This document shows, in pieces, positions 8,901-18,553 of a stretch of 39,013 nt of DNA (the first letter of the stretch is position 1; the number at the start of each line of letters is the position of its first letter). The stretch covers positions 1 through 39,013 of the forward strand of contig MU616824.1 in the NCBI GenBank assembly GCA_025201705.1, given 5' to 3'. This stretch comes from Dissophora ornata (Eukaryota; Mortierellomycota; Mortierellomycetes; Mortierellales; Mortierellaceae). The notes beneath the pieces were generated by a model. The model saw only the letters and a program-made list of their open reading frames with translations, had not been told where the DNA came from and ran no database searches. A program made the position numbers and the translations under genes.

Positions 8901-10791
8901 GCAACGTCTGATTTCCAAACCGGGTGTGATGTGGATTTTGAGTCGAATGATGGTCGAACGCTCACTTGTCGGCCATTTGAATACTTCCAAAAAGGAGACC
9001 TCGAGCCTCGACGTTTCAGAAGATGGCGAGAGTCCACAGGAGCTGTTTGAGAAGGCGTTGTTCGAATTATTGACTAGGATCATGTCTGCTGTCGATCTGG
9101 CAAAGTCTTTAGTCTCTAACAATACCATCACGGAGGTTTTTGCGGCCATGCTGGAAATCGACAAGCCTTTGTACTTTTACAAGACGAAGATGGGCTTTGT
9201 TGGTAAGGGAGGAACTGTTATTTGGACAATGTTTTATCGCTCTAAATGGCTTCTATCTCATTCTCAAAAAGCTGACGCTGTTGTTTTTCTCCACTCTCCA
9301 GATTTACCTACAGGCAGAACAAATATCGTCACCGGTGACACTGTTCAAGCCGAAACGGTGTCTTCAGATGAACTGCCGGCGGCGGAAATTCCTGGGGATC
9401 AAATTCTTCCGACCCCTCGTCAGCATTATCTCCACCAACAACTTCTGCAGCACTTCCGGACGACGATGGCACCACTACGAATCCAATTCGAGCGCATCTT
9501 TCATTATATCGGAGGACATCGATCACTCCAAGACGCAGACGAAACTGCAGAATCAATTTACTGGCTGCGTGAGTACTGTGCGCTCGTATTCCTCTACGCA
9601 TTGGAACCTCCAAGCCCTACCTCTTCCACATCGTGGGGCGTAAAGATCGACAAGACGGCATTGTTGAATTCGGAATCTGTGTTTGGGGTCGTCTGTAGGA
9701 TGTTAACGCTCGAGATGGAATACGATTCTGTCGATGCTGAGAATGCGGAAGAGAAGGATGGAGTGGTCGAGTCAATAACATTGGATAAGACTGACATGGT
9801 CAGCGCTCAACGCGAAGAGGCGCTACTGCGACGGTTCAGCGCAGGAGTGGCGATTCAGTCTCTGAGTTGGAAGCATATGTATCAGTGGCGTCAGCAGCAT
9901 CAAGACCTTATACGATCGTATGAAAGCGTCCTGACGACAGAGTGGGAAGCCCATGTAGCAACCTTGAAGGGGAACGGAATTTCCAGCGATATTGCTCCAG
10001 CGACGCCAATCAGTTTCATGGTCCGAGATCGTGTCATTACGTTCCCGGACCGACTTCTCCTTTCTGGCGCATCCTCTTACTTCCATACTCTTCTCCTTGG
10101 AGATTTCAAAGAGGCTTCTCAGCAGCATATCCTGATTCAGGATGTGGATCCGGATGGCTTTGAGACGCTAATGGAGGTCATTAAGGAATCCCAATTGACA
10201 GCAAGTCTGCTCCTACCAGAGGATCTACCCTTCGCATTGGTGCTACGCTTAATGGTCTGTGCGAACCGGTTCCTGGTCACGTTTGTCAAGAGACTGGCGG
10301 AAGCGTGGATCTTGCAAGCTCTTAGGACTAGAGAAATGAAGTATTACGAATTGAAGCAAAAGCCCCAAGCTGCAGGAGACGATCCTTTGGGGACGGACGA
10401 AACTACTAAGCGCCATCGAGACCACAGTCCTGACTTACTTCCGGAAAAGCGACAGAAGCTCGAGGATGCCAGTAAATTGAGCGCCAGCAGTCCAGTTGTA
10501 GACTCTGCAACTCATAGAGACCAAGAAGATGATGACGAAGAAGAGCCGATCCAAGAATGTCTGCTGATGGTATATGAGGCGTGCTCGGACCCACACCATG
10601 GCAGTCTCTACTCTCCAGGACACCCATTTTACGGCCTTATCTGGGACGTGCTCAAGAGAATGATTGTACGACTCGGATCTGTTGCCATCACCCCACGATT
10701 TGCGGCCATTCTCAATGCTGGTGGCGAAGAAAGCATCCAAGAGTTTCTGCAGATTGTATACGAGCTCGCCGTTAATGGCGAACCGCCATAA
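5971..10791 (+). CDS. Giant helical-repeat (ARM-like) protein with C-terminal BTB domain
   Basis: The open frame runs 1606 codons, but 9203-9301 has all the marks of an intron: a GTAAGG donor, GCTGAC branch site, pyrimidine tract and CTCCAG acceptor. It is 99 nt long, so removing it keeps the frame and gives about 1573 residues. Roughly residues 1-1300 are Leu-rich helical sequence with Ser/Pro-rich inserts, as expected of ARM/HEAT solenoids. A BTB/POZ fold follows (about 1310-1430 after splicing; VRDRVITFPDRLLLSGASSY, then the HILIQDVDPDGFETLMEV strand). After it come a basic KRHRD ... EKRQK motif (possible bipartite NLS), an acidic DDDEEE run and a conserved-looking helical tail. The layout resembles ARMC5-type CUL3 substrate adaptors; that role is inferred from architecture only. 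The start is the first ATG of the frame. AATAAA lies at 10847-10852. Confidence 0.85.
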   Translation: MRTTELINLLRSHDRTSPSTKAHLATLDSARRLHLLGELSNWLLVELQKYHDRQTGPTAIETSQQGSIRSQIRHTLLAIQVLLDTSNSSNGPNNNHGSSAGSRGFRAGNGAHSSEAAASSSVDPNASTLKPAAPLDDKQKEKILERFLKPILVGIAPLGPRVDSSDIQLLCAKILCYCANPFYAKDALFPSETLVRKMMTVFTSPSSLSSPSYPIQEVQQPTRLDKDRSRAPLKADAVAGMTSLLRSPMVKLQDYGLRILTYHRFLIQLDSTWDLLAPLNLILEQLKDNLNGITADQELELLDADRELVEQIEQGDGAARRDAEDGRGLGKEIVASIAIQSKALTVLQWFLQEAGKNVSARPRSSPIIQEQTSRSNGNTTGSSTSSFPHRNLEKLKAAANVELLVDLWKAVQYIVLFFDKSKFPASERLVMVISASIYWVCWIFQDDAMLYVMTSGADTLMAWYGYYIIPRDHPSTSSTSPSGLASHPPAAASSSPPSSSSPPRVDNDLQHHDANLIQQSIILEYLSKLIQNIVTPKKHHLALFAGSVGIIIMRRTIEFLEGILESALPLVDLEPEVGKARSLYTSDDDATPTTSKGASYSIRVIQARPGVLEAMSGIVAGCINGSKEGTSLVMNSRLLNVFLLLLSDLANLFDIRHLQESTARKIRDLSLSALQRILNRDEPVPGVEDIPLTHWTMGYTPLVELIMGPLEKEAGEAMSGSIQHRNSNRTSEYEMEVEALRVFALFWKHYSKGRYILSDLLGPRLHQLRMVPLLLDPTEIVASDKVRDWRRPRTLLLMESTVYFGHESSVRINMRESWSSLPFLVALLGASVKRLEANGYHPRDTMSRMVMERCFLALRNFWYDRIGLVQLIELNLAAEGSGGDLWDALMPSAVISESRAGSTSTSVSSSASIVPILVAIIAPPGTEWSSELMLDSGMLREREGWRPQGHPLFERQESLLVESTLMLAQLSQFMECQQRLISKPGVMWILSRMMVERSLVGHLNTSKKETSSLDVSEDGESPQELFEKALFELLTRIMSAVDLAKSLVSNNTITEVFAAMLEIDKPLYFYKTKMGFVGKGGTVIWTMFYRSKWLLSHSQKADAVVFLHSPDLPTGRTNIVTGDTVQAETVSSDELPAAEIPGDQILPTPRQHYLHQQLLQHFRTTMAPLRIQFERIFHYIGGHRSLQDADETAESIYWLREYCALVFLYALEPPSPTSSTSWGVKIDKTALLNSESVFGVVCRMLTLEMEYDSVDAENAEEKDGVVESITLDKTDMVSAQREEALLRRFSAGVAIQSLSWKHMYQWRQQHQDLIRSYESVLTTEWEAHVATLKGNGISSDIAPATPISFMVRDRVITFPDRLLLSGASSYFHTLLLGDFKEASQQHILIQDVDPDGFETLMEVIKESQLTASLLLPEDLPFALVLRLMVCANRFLVTFVKRLAEAWILQALRTREMKYYELKQKPQAAGDDPLGTDETTKRHRDHSPDLLPEKRQKLEDASKLSASSPVVDSATHRDQEDDDEEEPIQECLLMVYEACSDPHHGSLYSPGHPFYGLIWDVLKRMIVRLGSVAITPRFAAILNAGGEESIQEFLQIVYELAVNGEPP
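9203..9301 (+). other. Frame-neutral 99-nt intron inside the ARM/BTB ORF
   Basis: GTAAGG donor, GCTGAC branch-like site, polypyrimidine run and CAG acceptor. The length is divisible by three and contains no stop, so retained and spliced messages both stay open. The 33 extra residues are unlike the flanks. Confidence 0.75.
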
Positions 10792-11013
10792 CACTTTGAA
10801 CAATCGTATCATTAAGCAATAATAACAACAGCCACATTTTTTTTTAAATAAAAAGAATCATATTTGATCGCCATATCATCCTCTCAAGATATTTGCGTAG
10901 GCATGACGGAATCCTTTCTTTTGAACCTTGTTTTTTGTTTGAGTGTTGCTCTCATCTAACTACTATCTCGAAATAGCGCACTCGGATATGTTTTTCGTTT
11001 TTTTTTTTTCTCG

Positions 11014-13515
11014 TTACCTCTGCAACAATAAGAACTCTATGGCTGAATTAACGTCGCCACCTGAGGCGAGCAGTGCCCGTACATTCCTGTTATTGTCTGA
11101 GAAGCCCATGTCGCGCAATGACGCCAACTGCGTTTCGAAACGCTCTTCTGGCGTCTGGGTTGATGTCGCTGTCGTGAGGGTGGTGGTATTAGCTGTAGGA
11201 GCGGTAGTGGTAGAGGAGGAGGTGTTGGAGATCGCATTAGTGGTGGATGGGATACTGGTACTAGTCGTGTTGGTAGGGTCGACAATTGGGGGAACTCCGC
11301 GAAACCTATATTGCACAAGCATCGATCACGAGTATAAAAAAAATACAGGTAAGAAACAATGATGCCAAGAAATGGTCTGAATATCCTAGGGGTCTGACGC
11401 CAAAGTCACACTTACATATTCGCAAACGACGGGAAACTAGGCGGAGGTTGCGATGGAGATGAAGACCGCTGTTGCTGCATTTGCCTCACCATTTGGTTGA
11501 ACTGCATCATCTGCTGGAACATCTCTGGGTTATTACCCATCGGTGAGAAGCCTTCGCCCATGCCCGGGAATCCAAACTGGTTCGCCTGTGGTCCGCCTCC
11601 AAATCCTCCCATCCTCTGACCGGTCCAAGGATTGAACGGTGGTTGCTGAGCGCCATTTGATTGTGGTGCTGCGCCGTTGCTGGGAGATTCTATTGGACCA
11701 CCAAACGCACTACCAAAGGGATTGAATCCACCGGGGCCGCCAGGCGAGTTCCCGCCCATACCTGGCATTCCTGGGAACATTAGTCCTGTGATCGTGGGAG
11801 AAATTTTGATGAACCATGTTAGCATCGTCAGAATAGCCGTCGTTTTTTTTTTTTGCACACAATCGAAAGAAGACAATACCTCTTGAAGCATTATTTTGAG
11901 GTCTTGGAGGTGCCCAAGGGTTGGGGAGGGCTGTGGTATTAAGTTCTCCAGCATGTGGGCGAGTGTCAGCGTTGAGTCGGGCCGCAAACTGTTCGTTCAG
12001 GTGGTCAGTGGAGGGCTCTGGAGCACTTCTCGAAGCCTCCATGGGTTCCTGTACACTATGGTACATTCTACGGAGATGATTGAATCCACCAGGGATCATC
12101 TCTAGATTCGAAAGCGCCCTGTCGTTGTTCCTCAACGCTTGCTTCATCAACTTTGGATTCCTGGCCATGTCCAATGACTGTCCGCAGTAAACAATATACC
12201 AGATACTGGTGAGCATACTATAAACACAACGCCCCTACAAGGGTCCTTAAAACGATAGAAAGGAAAAAGGTCTTACCTGGCGAAGAAACGACGGATCGTT
12301 GAGCATCTGGGCGACCTCGGGGTTGTTTTCCATGACCTCTCGTGTTTGGGGGTTTGCCATCATCATCCTGCGGACTACTTCTGGGTTGGCCATCAAGTCC
12401 TATTTGACCCAACAAAAAAAAAAAAAAAAAAAAGTTTAGCGGGTTGAGGTACTTTCCTAACTGCGCGAGGAAAACCTGCTCGGCGTATCCACCTACTCTG
12501 ATTGCAGGGTTTTCGAGAAGGGTCGACATGAAGCCCTAAAAAAGATAAGCATGGAATACAACGACGGCAGTAGTCAGTGGGTGTGCACTGATTTGTAAGT
12601 GGCTGCTGGCTGACCCAATTTGGATAGGAATGACGGCATGCGGGTGTGCGTGCGTATGGGCGAATTGTGTCCAAGCGTATTGTGTTCGGGTTACATTGCC
12701 CGCTGGACATAGTGCGTTGTGTGCCCACATTTATTTGTCATTGCTTGCGCGTCCCTCCCCAATCGATACCGCCAGAGTTGCAAGCTGCACACATGAGTCG
12801 GACTTTTTCTTTCTTCCTTTGTTGTCACTGTGTTGTTGTTGTTGTCGGTGGGCTGATACTGCACCATGACCATGATGACCACCCCGGTATTTTATATCCT
12901 CCCTCATGTCCAGCTCTGCGGCTCGGTGTGTCGCACAGAGAGGCACGACCTTTGTGAAAGACATGTAAACTGGAAAAGAACAAAAAGATATGACATACGC
13001 TTTCATCGAATCCTTCTGGTCCTGATGCACCATTGCTGTTGTTGAGGGGTCGGACAGTTTGCACAGCCTGCTCGTTGGCTCGGTTGGTTGCACTCTTGAC
13101 CATGTGGATGGTGTGACCTTCCATTATGGCTATGATGAAGATGAATGGAACACCAGACATAAGTTAGTTTTTACTGGGGCAGCACAGCACCTTGGCGCTT
13201 GCTAATGAGAAGGGACAGTTTACTTCCGCGCATCATTACACAAAGCTCTGAAATGAATGCTGAGCACTCGTTTTCGGCTGAGAAGGGGTCCAAAAACGAC
13301 TTACAGTACGCAGAGAGCTGATCCTCATCCTTAAGGACTCGACCCGAGTAGACAAGACGGATGGAAGCAGCGGGCAGGTCTGGGGTGGCGAGCTTTTCCT
13401 TGAGCTGGAGTACGGTGCAGTCGGTAGAGATGGCGGTAGTAAAGGTTGAGCCCGAGGAGGGGCGGATGGTGAGGACGATGGCCTGCTGAGGGGAGTTCGA
13501 CTCTGTCTCGTCCAT
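11014..13515 (-). CDS. DSK2: Dsk2/ubiquilin ubiquitin shuttle factor
   Basis: Seven exons: 13515-13305, 13129-12999, 12535-12497, 12399-12277, 12177-11880, 11785-11416 and 11305-11014, encoding 487 residues. All junctions keep phase. The N-terminal ubiquitin-like domain spans about 10-88 (IRLVYSGRVLKDEDQLSAYS, then HTIHMVKS). STI1-type repeats follow: ENPAIR (115-127), DLMANPEVVRRMMMANPQ (128-145), then ARNPKLMKQALRNNDRALSN and IPGGFNHLRRMY (about 173-207). A Met/Gly/Pro-rich linker comes next (MFPGMPGMGG; PEMFQQMMQFNQMVRQMQQQ). The UBA domain is C-terminal (about 443-487; LASLRDMGFSD ... NVRALLASGGDVNSAIEFLL). Ubiquilins carry ubiquitylated and aggregation-prone clients to the proteasome, with the UBL docking on proteasome receptors and the UBA binding ubiquitin. 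The intron before exon 4 has a run of about 21 T close to its acceptor. Confidence 0.95.
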
Positions 13516-14185
13516 TGTGTGAGCCGTGATGCGGGTGAGGTAGTATTGCGGAGTAAGTGGGGTAACGAGGGATGTCGAGATGAAGTAGGACGATGACAAG
13601 AGGAAAACGAGGCAAGGAATGGGGTAGGAAGAGGGGAGAGTGTGTGCGAGGGAGAGGACGGGAGGAGGGAGGTGAAAGAAGGAATGGAAGGAAGGAATGT
13701 ACAGACACAAGAAAGAGAAAGCGAAATGAGTGAATAATATGGATTGCGCCGGCACACACGTCTGCACACGTAGTCGCAGCTGGGCACAGAGCATCCTGAT
13801 TGGATGGCCGCAATAAAAAGTTCATAAAGAACGGTGCCTTTGATCTTCGCGGCCGCATTGCCTGGCCCAGAGAAGGCACTCCTTCGGTCTCTCTCTTTCT
13901 CTCTCCCTCTCTCTTCTCTCACCTCCCTCTCCAGACCCCGGCACTACACTTATACGTCACCATCCGCGCATGCCGCAAGAGATACAAATACCAACATTCA
14001 CTCTCCAAGTCAAAGTCGCAGTTGACGTCAAGGACAAGCTTGCCTGTCACTTTCTAGGGCATTCACGCAGTAAATAAAGCGGGCCAAGCATCACTCCTGA
14101 AAGCAGGAGTGGCCTTCTTTATTATCGGGCAGTTCTCTAGTCTTTTCCTGTGTCATGTAATACTTTATTTCCGGTTCAATTTTAC
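13516..14185. promoter_or_regulatory. Upstream region of DSK2 with CRE-like sites
   Basis: No gene seen. A perfect palindromic CRE (TGACGTCA, 14023-14030) and a second site (TACGTCAC, 13953-13960) lie about 440-515 nt upstream of the DSK2 ATG. They are candidate bZIP (CREB/ATF-like) sites. CT/GA-rich stretches at 13600-13720 and 13885-13935 look like leader or promoter sequence. Confidence 0.45.
14092..14111. terminator. Perfect 8-bp stem-loop
   Basis: CACTCCTG-AAAG-CAGGAGTG, a perfect stem with a 4-nt loop, followed by TTCTTTATT. It lies between the DSK2 promoter and the FET-like 3' region. Its role is unknown; an RNA 3'-end or binding hairpin is possible. Confidence 0.3.
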
Positions 14186-14525
14186 CTACGCAATCGACGC
14201 GTTGTTGGTACCACATGCAGCAAAATAAAGCAAATTCGTTTCAATCACTGCCAGTGCCGTGCACTGAATCCTTGGTGAACGTGAGTACGCCTTGAGTTCC
14301 GCCACTAATTTACGTGGGCTTACTGCGTGCATATCTTTAATAAAGGCAGAATGGTTACGATCTGTCTCAGCATTGTCCACGAAAGCCCTTCCCATGTCCC
14401 GACAAAGCCCTCCAACACCACATCGCGCTGCGATGACATTATCCAGCATACAAACCATTATTGTGTTGTTTTCAACCATCCAACCGCGGGTACTGCTCAT
14501 TGACTGACAAACGCGTCTGTCCATC
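14186..14525 (-). CDS. Uncertain 113-codon ORF, unrecognised
   Basis: A minus-strand frame opens at an ATG at 14525 and ends at 14186; it could extend upstream to 14665 with a non-ATG start. Composition is balanced and it contains several Cys, but no family is recognised. It lies downstream of the FET-like gene on the same strand, so it may simply be 3' UTR. Confidence 0.2.
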
Positions 14526-14743
14526 GCTGTAAAGATACTCACCAAAAAGGACTTGCACAGTCCAAAAGCTTTATCATTTCCTGTGCACTTTGTTTTTTCT
14601 TCTTCTCTTGAACCATAATAAAATAGAACATCGTTGCAACTGCTTGCGCTTCCTGACCAATTCAACCGTTATAAACATACGAATCTCTCTCGTAAGATCA
14701 ACCCAGGCCTCTGGCTGGATTGAGCTCCTGATATTTCCAGTTT

Positions 14744-16882
14744 TTAGTATGGCCTGTCACGGCGGTCGTAGCGGCGATCGTCTCGATCAGCCCCACCGCC
14801 ACCTCCATAGGATCCCCGACCGCCCTCATCACGGCCGCCTCGTCCTCCACGTCCACCGCTGCCACGGTCTGATCGGTCACCATACCCACCTGAACTACCA
14901 CGGTCACCATAGCCTCCGCGATCGTTACTGCCGCCGTAGCTACCTCGATCGTTACCTCCACCATATCCACCGCGATCACCTCTGCTATCGCCTCCGTAGC
15001 TGGGACGCGATCCTCCTCTGTCGCCCCCTCCTCCATAGCGCGATCCACCTCCGCCCCCTCCTCCAGCTCCACCGGCACCTGGAGGTCTAGGAGCTTGGCA
15101 TCGGTAACACTCCTGTCTACTGGCAAAATTGTTTTTTTGGCAGCTAATGAGGCAAAAGAAAGAAAGTAAAAAGAGAACAGACATAAGTGATGTGTTCGTT
15201 CCAAGACACAGTAAAAGCCTGGAAAAGAAGTGCGGCTTTCGTTTACCTATCACAAATCCAATCGCCTTCGCGCGGTGGAGGCCCACCAGGACCTCTTTCA
15301 CCACCACCACTGCCGCTATAGCCGCCACGTCCACCACCGCGTCCACCTGAAAAGCCTCCACGGTCGCCGCCACGGTCGCCGCCACCGTAACCGCCGCGAC
15401 CGCGACCGCGACCACGGCCACCACCGAATCCGCCGGCCCAAACCTTTTGTTCTGACATTTCTACTTTGATGACCTACATTCATTGGAAAAATTGACAACG
15501 CTGTCAGAATATGCAAGTCAAGACGATAATTAGAAAGGTAGCCAGAAACACTAAGCAAACAGCTTACATGGCCATGAAAGTCTTTGCCGTTGAACCATTT
15601 GATGGCAGCTTCTGTAGTATACGGATCCTCATAAGTGATGGTGGCTACGGCAATAAAAATATAAAGAGGGTACTGATTAGCATCAAGAGAACGATTAAAA
15701 ATCATGTCGCATAGCGTCATAACAGGCTCTATGGCAATAGGACACGCACCATCTCCTTTCGGCACCCCTGTTGCGCTATCCGTGTAAATACGGACTATCA
15801 GTCAGGAATGGAGAGCACGGTAAGTATTGTTGTCATGAGTTCTTGCTTCGTCGACAGGGCAAGGCCCCAGAAGGGCAGTCTAACATACTCTTTGGGGTCA
15901 TGGTTCTCTTATCAATTTTGATGCGCCCGATGGATGAAAAACGTTCTTCCAACTTTGATGTCAAGTCTTTCTCAGACAAATCTGTTCCTAGTCCACTGAT
16001 GTAAACCGTATCTGAGCTCTTTTGAACTTGAGGTTCGTCTGGGTCTAAGGTTGGCATAGACAATGATAGTTGTTAGTCTCAGGAAGGGGTAAATCAATTT
16101 AGTGGATAGCCATCACGAATCAATTGACATACTTCCGCCATATCCACTTCCTCCTCCGTACTGCGAGGAAGATCCGGAGCGATCACCGCCATAGGAAGAT
16201 CCGGATCTCTCGTCGCGATCACCGTGACCGCCACGTCCAGAGTCGCGTCCAGAGTCGCGTCCAGAGTCGCGTCCAGAGTCACGTCCATAGTCACGACCTC
16301 CATCACGGTCGCCCGACGAGTAGCTGTTACCGCCGCCCTCACGCGATGAGGATCCAGAGCCGTATGGAGCAGACGAGTATCCACTGGAGCCTCCCCCATA
16401 ACCAGAACGCGAAGAGTCCTGACCGTATTTATCGGATGCCCCATTAGCCCTGCTGGCGTCGAACTCTCCCTGCGCACCGGATCCATAAGCGGCGCTTGGA
16501 GCGGTAGCACTATAGGCAGAATTGGGATCGGCCGTGGCGGGAATTGTCCCATTGGCCACTGCCGCGGCATAGGCAGCCGATGCTCCTGGTCCATAGTAGG
16601 CATCATAGGCCGCCTGAGCTTCAGCATCTATAAGGGCAGAACAACCGCGGGAGTATTGGATTGAGAGAGAGGTGGGGACGTAGATAGAGGGGATAGAGAG
16701 TCGTGCATTGAAGTTTGGTCAACGCAATCAGTTGAGGAGAAGGCTTTCGCTACATATCAGGGGAGAGAGGCAGCTCCTGGTTTGCGACATTTACATTGGG
16801 CACACTGCTGCTCGTACGCCAGAGTAGCAGCGTTTGGGTCCTCTGCACCAGCACTAGATGTGGATGTGGGCTTGTCGGCCAT
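14744..16882 (-). CDS. FET-like RNA-binding protein (FUS/EWS/TAF15 layout)
   Basis: Seven exons: 16882-16795, 16627-16133, 16044-15889, 15794-15750, 15644-15568, 15473-15247 and 15143-14744, encoding 495 residues with every junction in phase. Residues 20-195 are a Tyr/Gly/Ser/Ala low-complexity region (YEQQCAQYAEAQAAYDAYYG) with GRDS repeats. An RRM spans about 206-293 (TVYISGL as RNP2-like; PKGDATITYEDP; WFNGKDFHGHVIKVEM). An RGG stretch follows, then a RanBP2-type zinc finger with W359, C361, C364, N368, C375 and C378 (WICDSC ... NNFASRQECYRC), and a second RGG-rich tail ending DRRDRPY. The zinc-finger exon junction falls inside the CxxC pair. The FET family binds RNA, contacts RNA polymerase II machinery and forms condensates through the low-complexity part; nuclear location is inferred. 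It is divergent from the gene at 17383. Confidence 0.92.
16233..16294. repeat. 12-bp minisatellite coding GRDS repeats
   Basis: About five tandem copies of a 12-bp unit (plus-strand core CGTCCAGAGTCG) inside exon 2 of the FET-like gene. They encode Gly-Arg-Asp-Ser repeats. The unit is a multiple of three, so copy-number change keeps the frame. Confidence 0.85.
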
Positions 16883-17382
16883 GGTTGTATGAGGGGATGA
16901 TGTTCAGTTGGTCACTCCAGTGTTCAGTGAAGTAGGGAAAACAGCAATTCCTGCCAGCCAGCCAGCCAGAAAACAGCACAATTTTTGCCATATTTACGTC
17001 ACCGTACGTCACTTGACGTATAGATTGCGACGCGATGAATGAATCAACAATACAAAGTTCAAACTCTTCACATACACAACATCGCTTCCGCTCTCATGTG
17101 CTTGCCTTCCAAGCCGGCCCACTTCTTGGATAACGTCTGGGTGTCTGGTATGACATACCATTGGGACAGATGCGGTGCATTACCTATAAGCCTAGTTCAG
17201 CGACTCGTTAACTACCAAGAGGTTCGCGCAGGATTGATATGGTTCTCCAGAGAGTATTGAGTGCCGACTGAACCCTGTCAAGGTTCATACGATCTAGCGT
17301 GGAAAGCTTCTTTCATATGCCACGTTTTCATTTGCGTATCAATTATACGGACATCAACAAGATCTCATCTTCAACAGTTACG
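16883..17382. promoter_or_regulatory. Divergent intergenic region with three clustered CRE-like sites
   Basis: Within 26 bp (16995-17020) lie TACGTCA, TACGTCA and TGACGTA, about 110-140 nt upstream of the FET-like ATG. The cluster resembles that upstream of DSK2 and suggests bZIP control. The 73-codon ORF at 17039-17260 is not convincing. Confidence 0.45.
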
Positions 17383-18263
17383 ATGAGTTTGGAGTCAGCT
17401 GTCGATGCGCTGACCAAGAATCTGGAGAGTGGAGAGTACTTCCGTCAAGTCAGCCCAAAGGAGTTCGACGCAGAAGGGCTTTTTGAGAGATTTGACAACC
17501 AGAGGCGCGCCCATGTGATTTGGTCAAACACGGTATTCCCCCGCTTGGTATCTAGCAAGAATCGGGGCCTACAGAGCGCAGGTCTGGCTCTTCAAAAGAA
17601 GTGGAATAGCGAGGCTTACAAGAAACGGGTGAGTAGAGCACGAATGCAGGAAAGGATTATAATGGACTCGATGCATAAGCATCAGACGAGGATCCTTCAT
17701 ACTCATACAAGGATCTATGCCACACTCTTAGTAGGCGTGAATGTATCTCCCTTGATTTATTCCCAATAACGCTTGCGCTGTCTCACTGCGCGTAGAATCT
17801 TTCCATGAACCGGAAACACGACAAGCCAGACGAATACAGCGGTGGAAGAACAAGTGGTGATGAGCACAAGCGTCCAGGCAAGTGCAGCCGAGAGCGAACG
17901 TGTTGCGACGATTACATTGGAGAATTGTAACTCGATAGCTGGACAGCATACCGAACCGGTTTCATCTAGCAGCAATATGATGGGCGAGATTGGCACGCTT
18001 GGCACACTGATAGGAAGCACAAATGATGTCAGAGGTCCTATTTGCGGATTGGGAGACGTGGAAGAGGGAGAGGACAGCGATGAAGATGCTTAGGACATCG
18101 ATGATGACGAGGATGGCGATTCTTTGGTGGAATTTCGTTCGGCTGTTTTTTTTTCTTGAATGCGGTAAGTGATCGTAGCCTTTATGATTGCATGTTTCCA
18201 GGCACTATTCACAGATGAGGACCACCAGGTATTCGCTGAGAAGTACCCTCGAGATTTAAGATA
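17383..18263 (+). pseudogene. Unrecognised gene, possibly interrupted
   Basis: Exon 1 (17383-17628, 82 codons, begins MSLESAVDALTKN) ends at a clean GTGAGT donor. The acceptor CCAG at 17829 gives a phase-0 exon 2 (17830-18093) ending in an acidic tail EEGEDSDEDA and a TAG. The same frame continues after the TAG with DIDDDEDGDSLVEFRSAV. Then come a run of nine T, a GTAAGT donor (about 18165) and a TTTCCAG acceptor (43-nt intron), leading to a plausible last exon (starts ALFTDEDHQVFAEKYP, stop about 18263). The acidic run and following exon suggest an ancestral longer protein broken by the TAG and a T-run shift. Alternatively the gene ends at 18093 (170 residues). No family is recognised. The first exon start is the ATG after a short leader. 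An alternative acceptor at 17796 would give a basic tail instead. Confidence 0.4.
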
Positions 18264-18452
18264 ACGTCGTCCTTCCAAGCCGGGGATAAAACAGAGACAT
18301 ATTTATGTTTTTGTGGACGCGTTTATTTTAATTTCTTAGGTTAAGCACGAATTTGTTCTTGAAGTGCGTGCTTAAAATGGACTGATATGCGAGTACGCAG
18401 TTGTTTCGTCTGGACATGTCTCGCATAGTGCCACTACATTTCCTCTCCACAA

Positions 18453-18458
18453 TATAAA
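18453..18458 (+). promoter_or_regulatory. TATA box of Ubl-RBR copy 1
   Basis: TATAAA in a block shared with copy 2, about 96 nt before the ATG and followed by a CT-rich leader. Confidence 0.6.
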
Positions 18459-18553
18459 CTGACCTTTTCGTTGCTTGGAACTTCATATTTTCCTATCTTC
18501 CTATCCACCTTACACCTTCCATTTTCGCCCATAATACGAGAACCCAGTGCAAG

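Noticed and set aside
13171..13922. Three long overlapping minus-strand ORFs around the DSK2 start
   Set aside because: They are the DSK2 first exon read with its CT-rich leader, or shadow frames of it; only the frame starting at 13515 carries the UBL domain.
16094..16627. 177-codon ORF in a second frame across the FET-like exon 2
   Set aside because: Shadow of the low-complexity coding exon; the other frame joins the RRM in phase.
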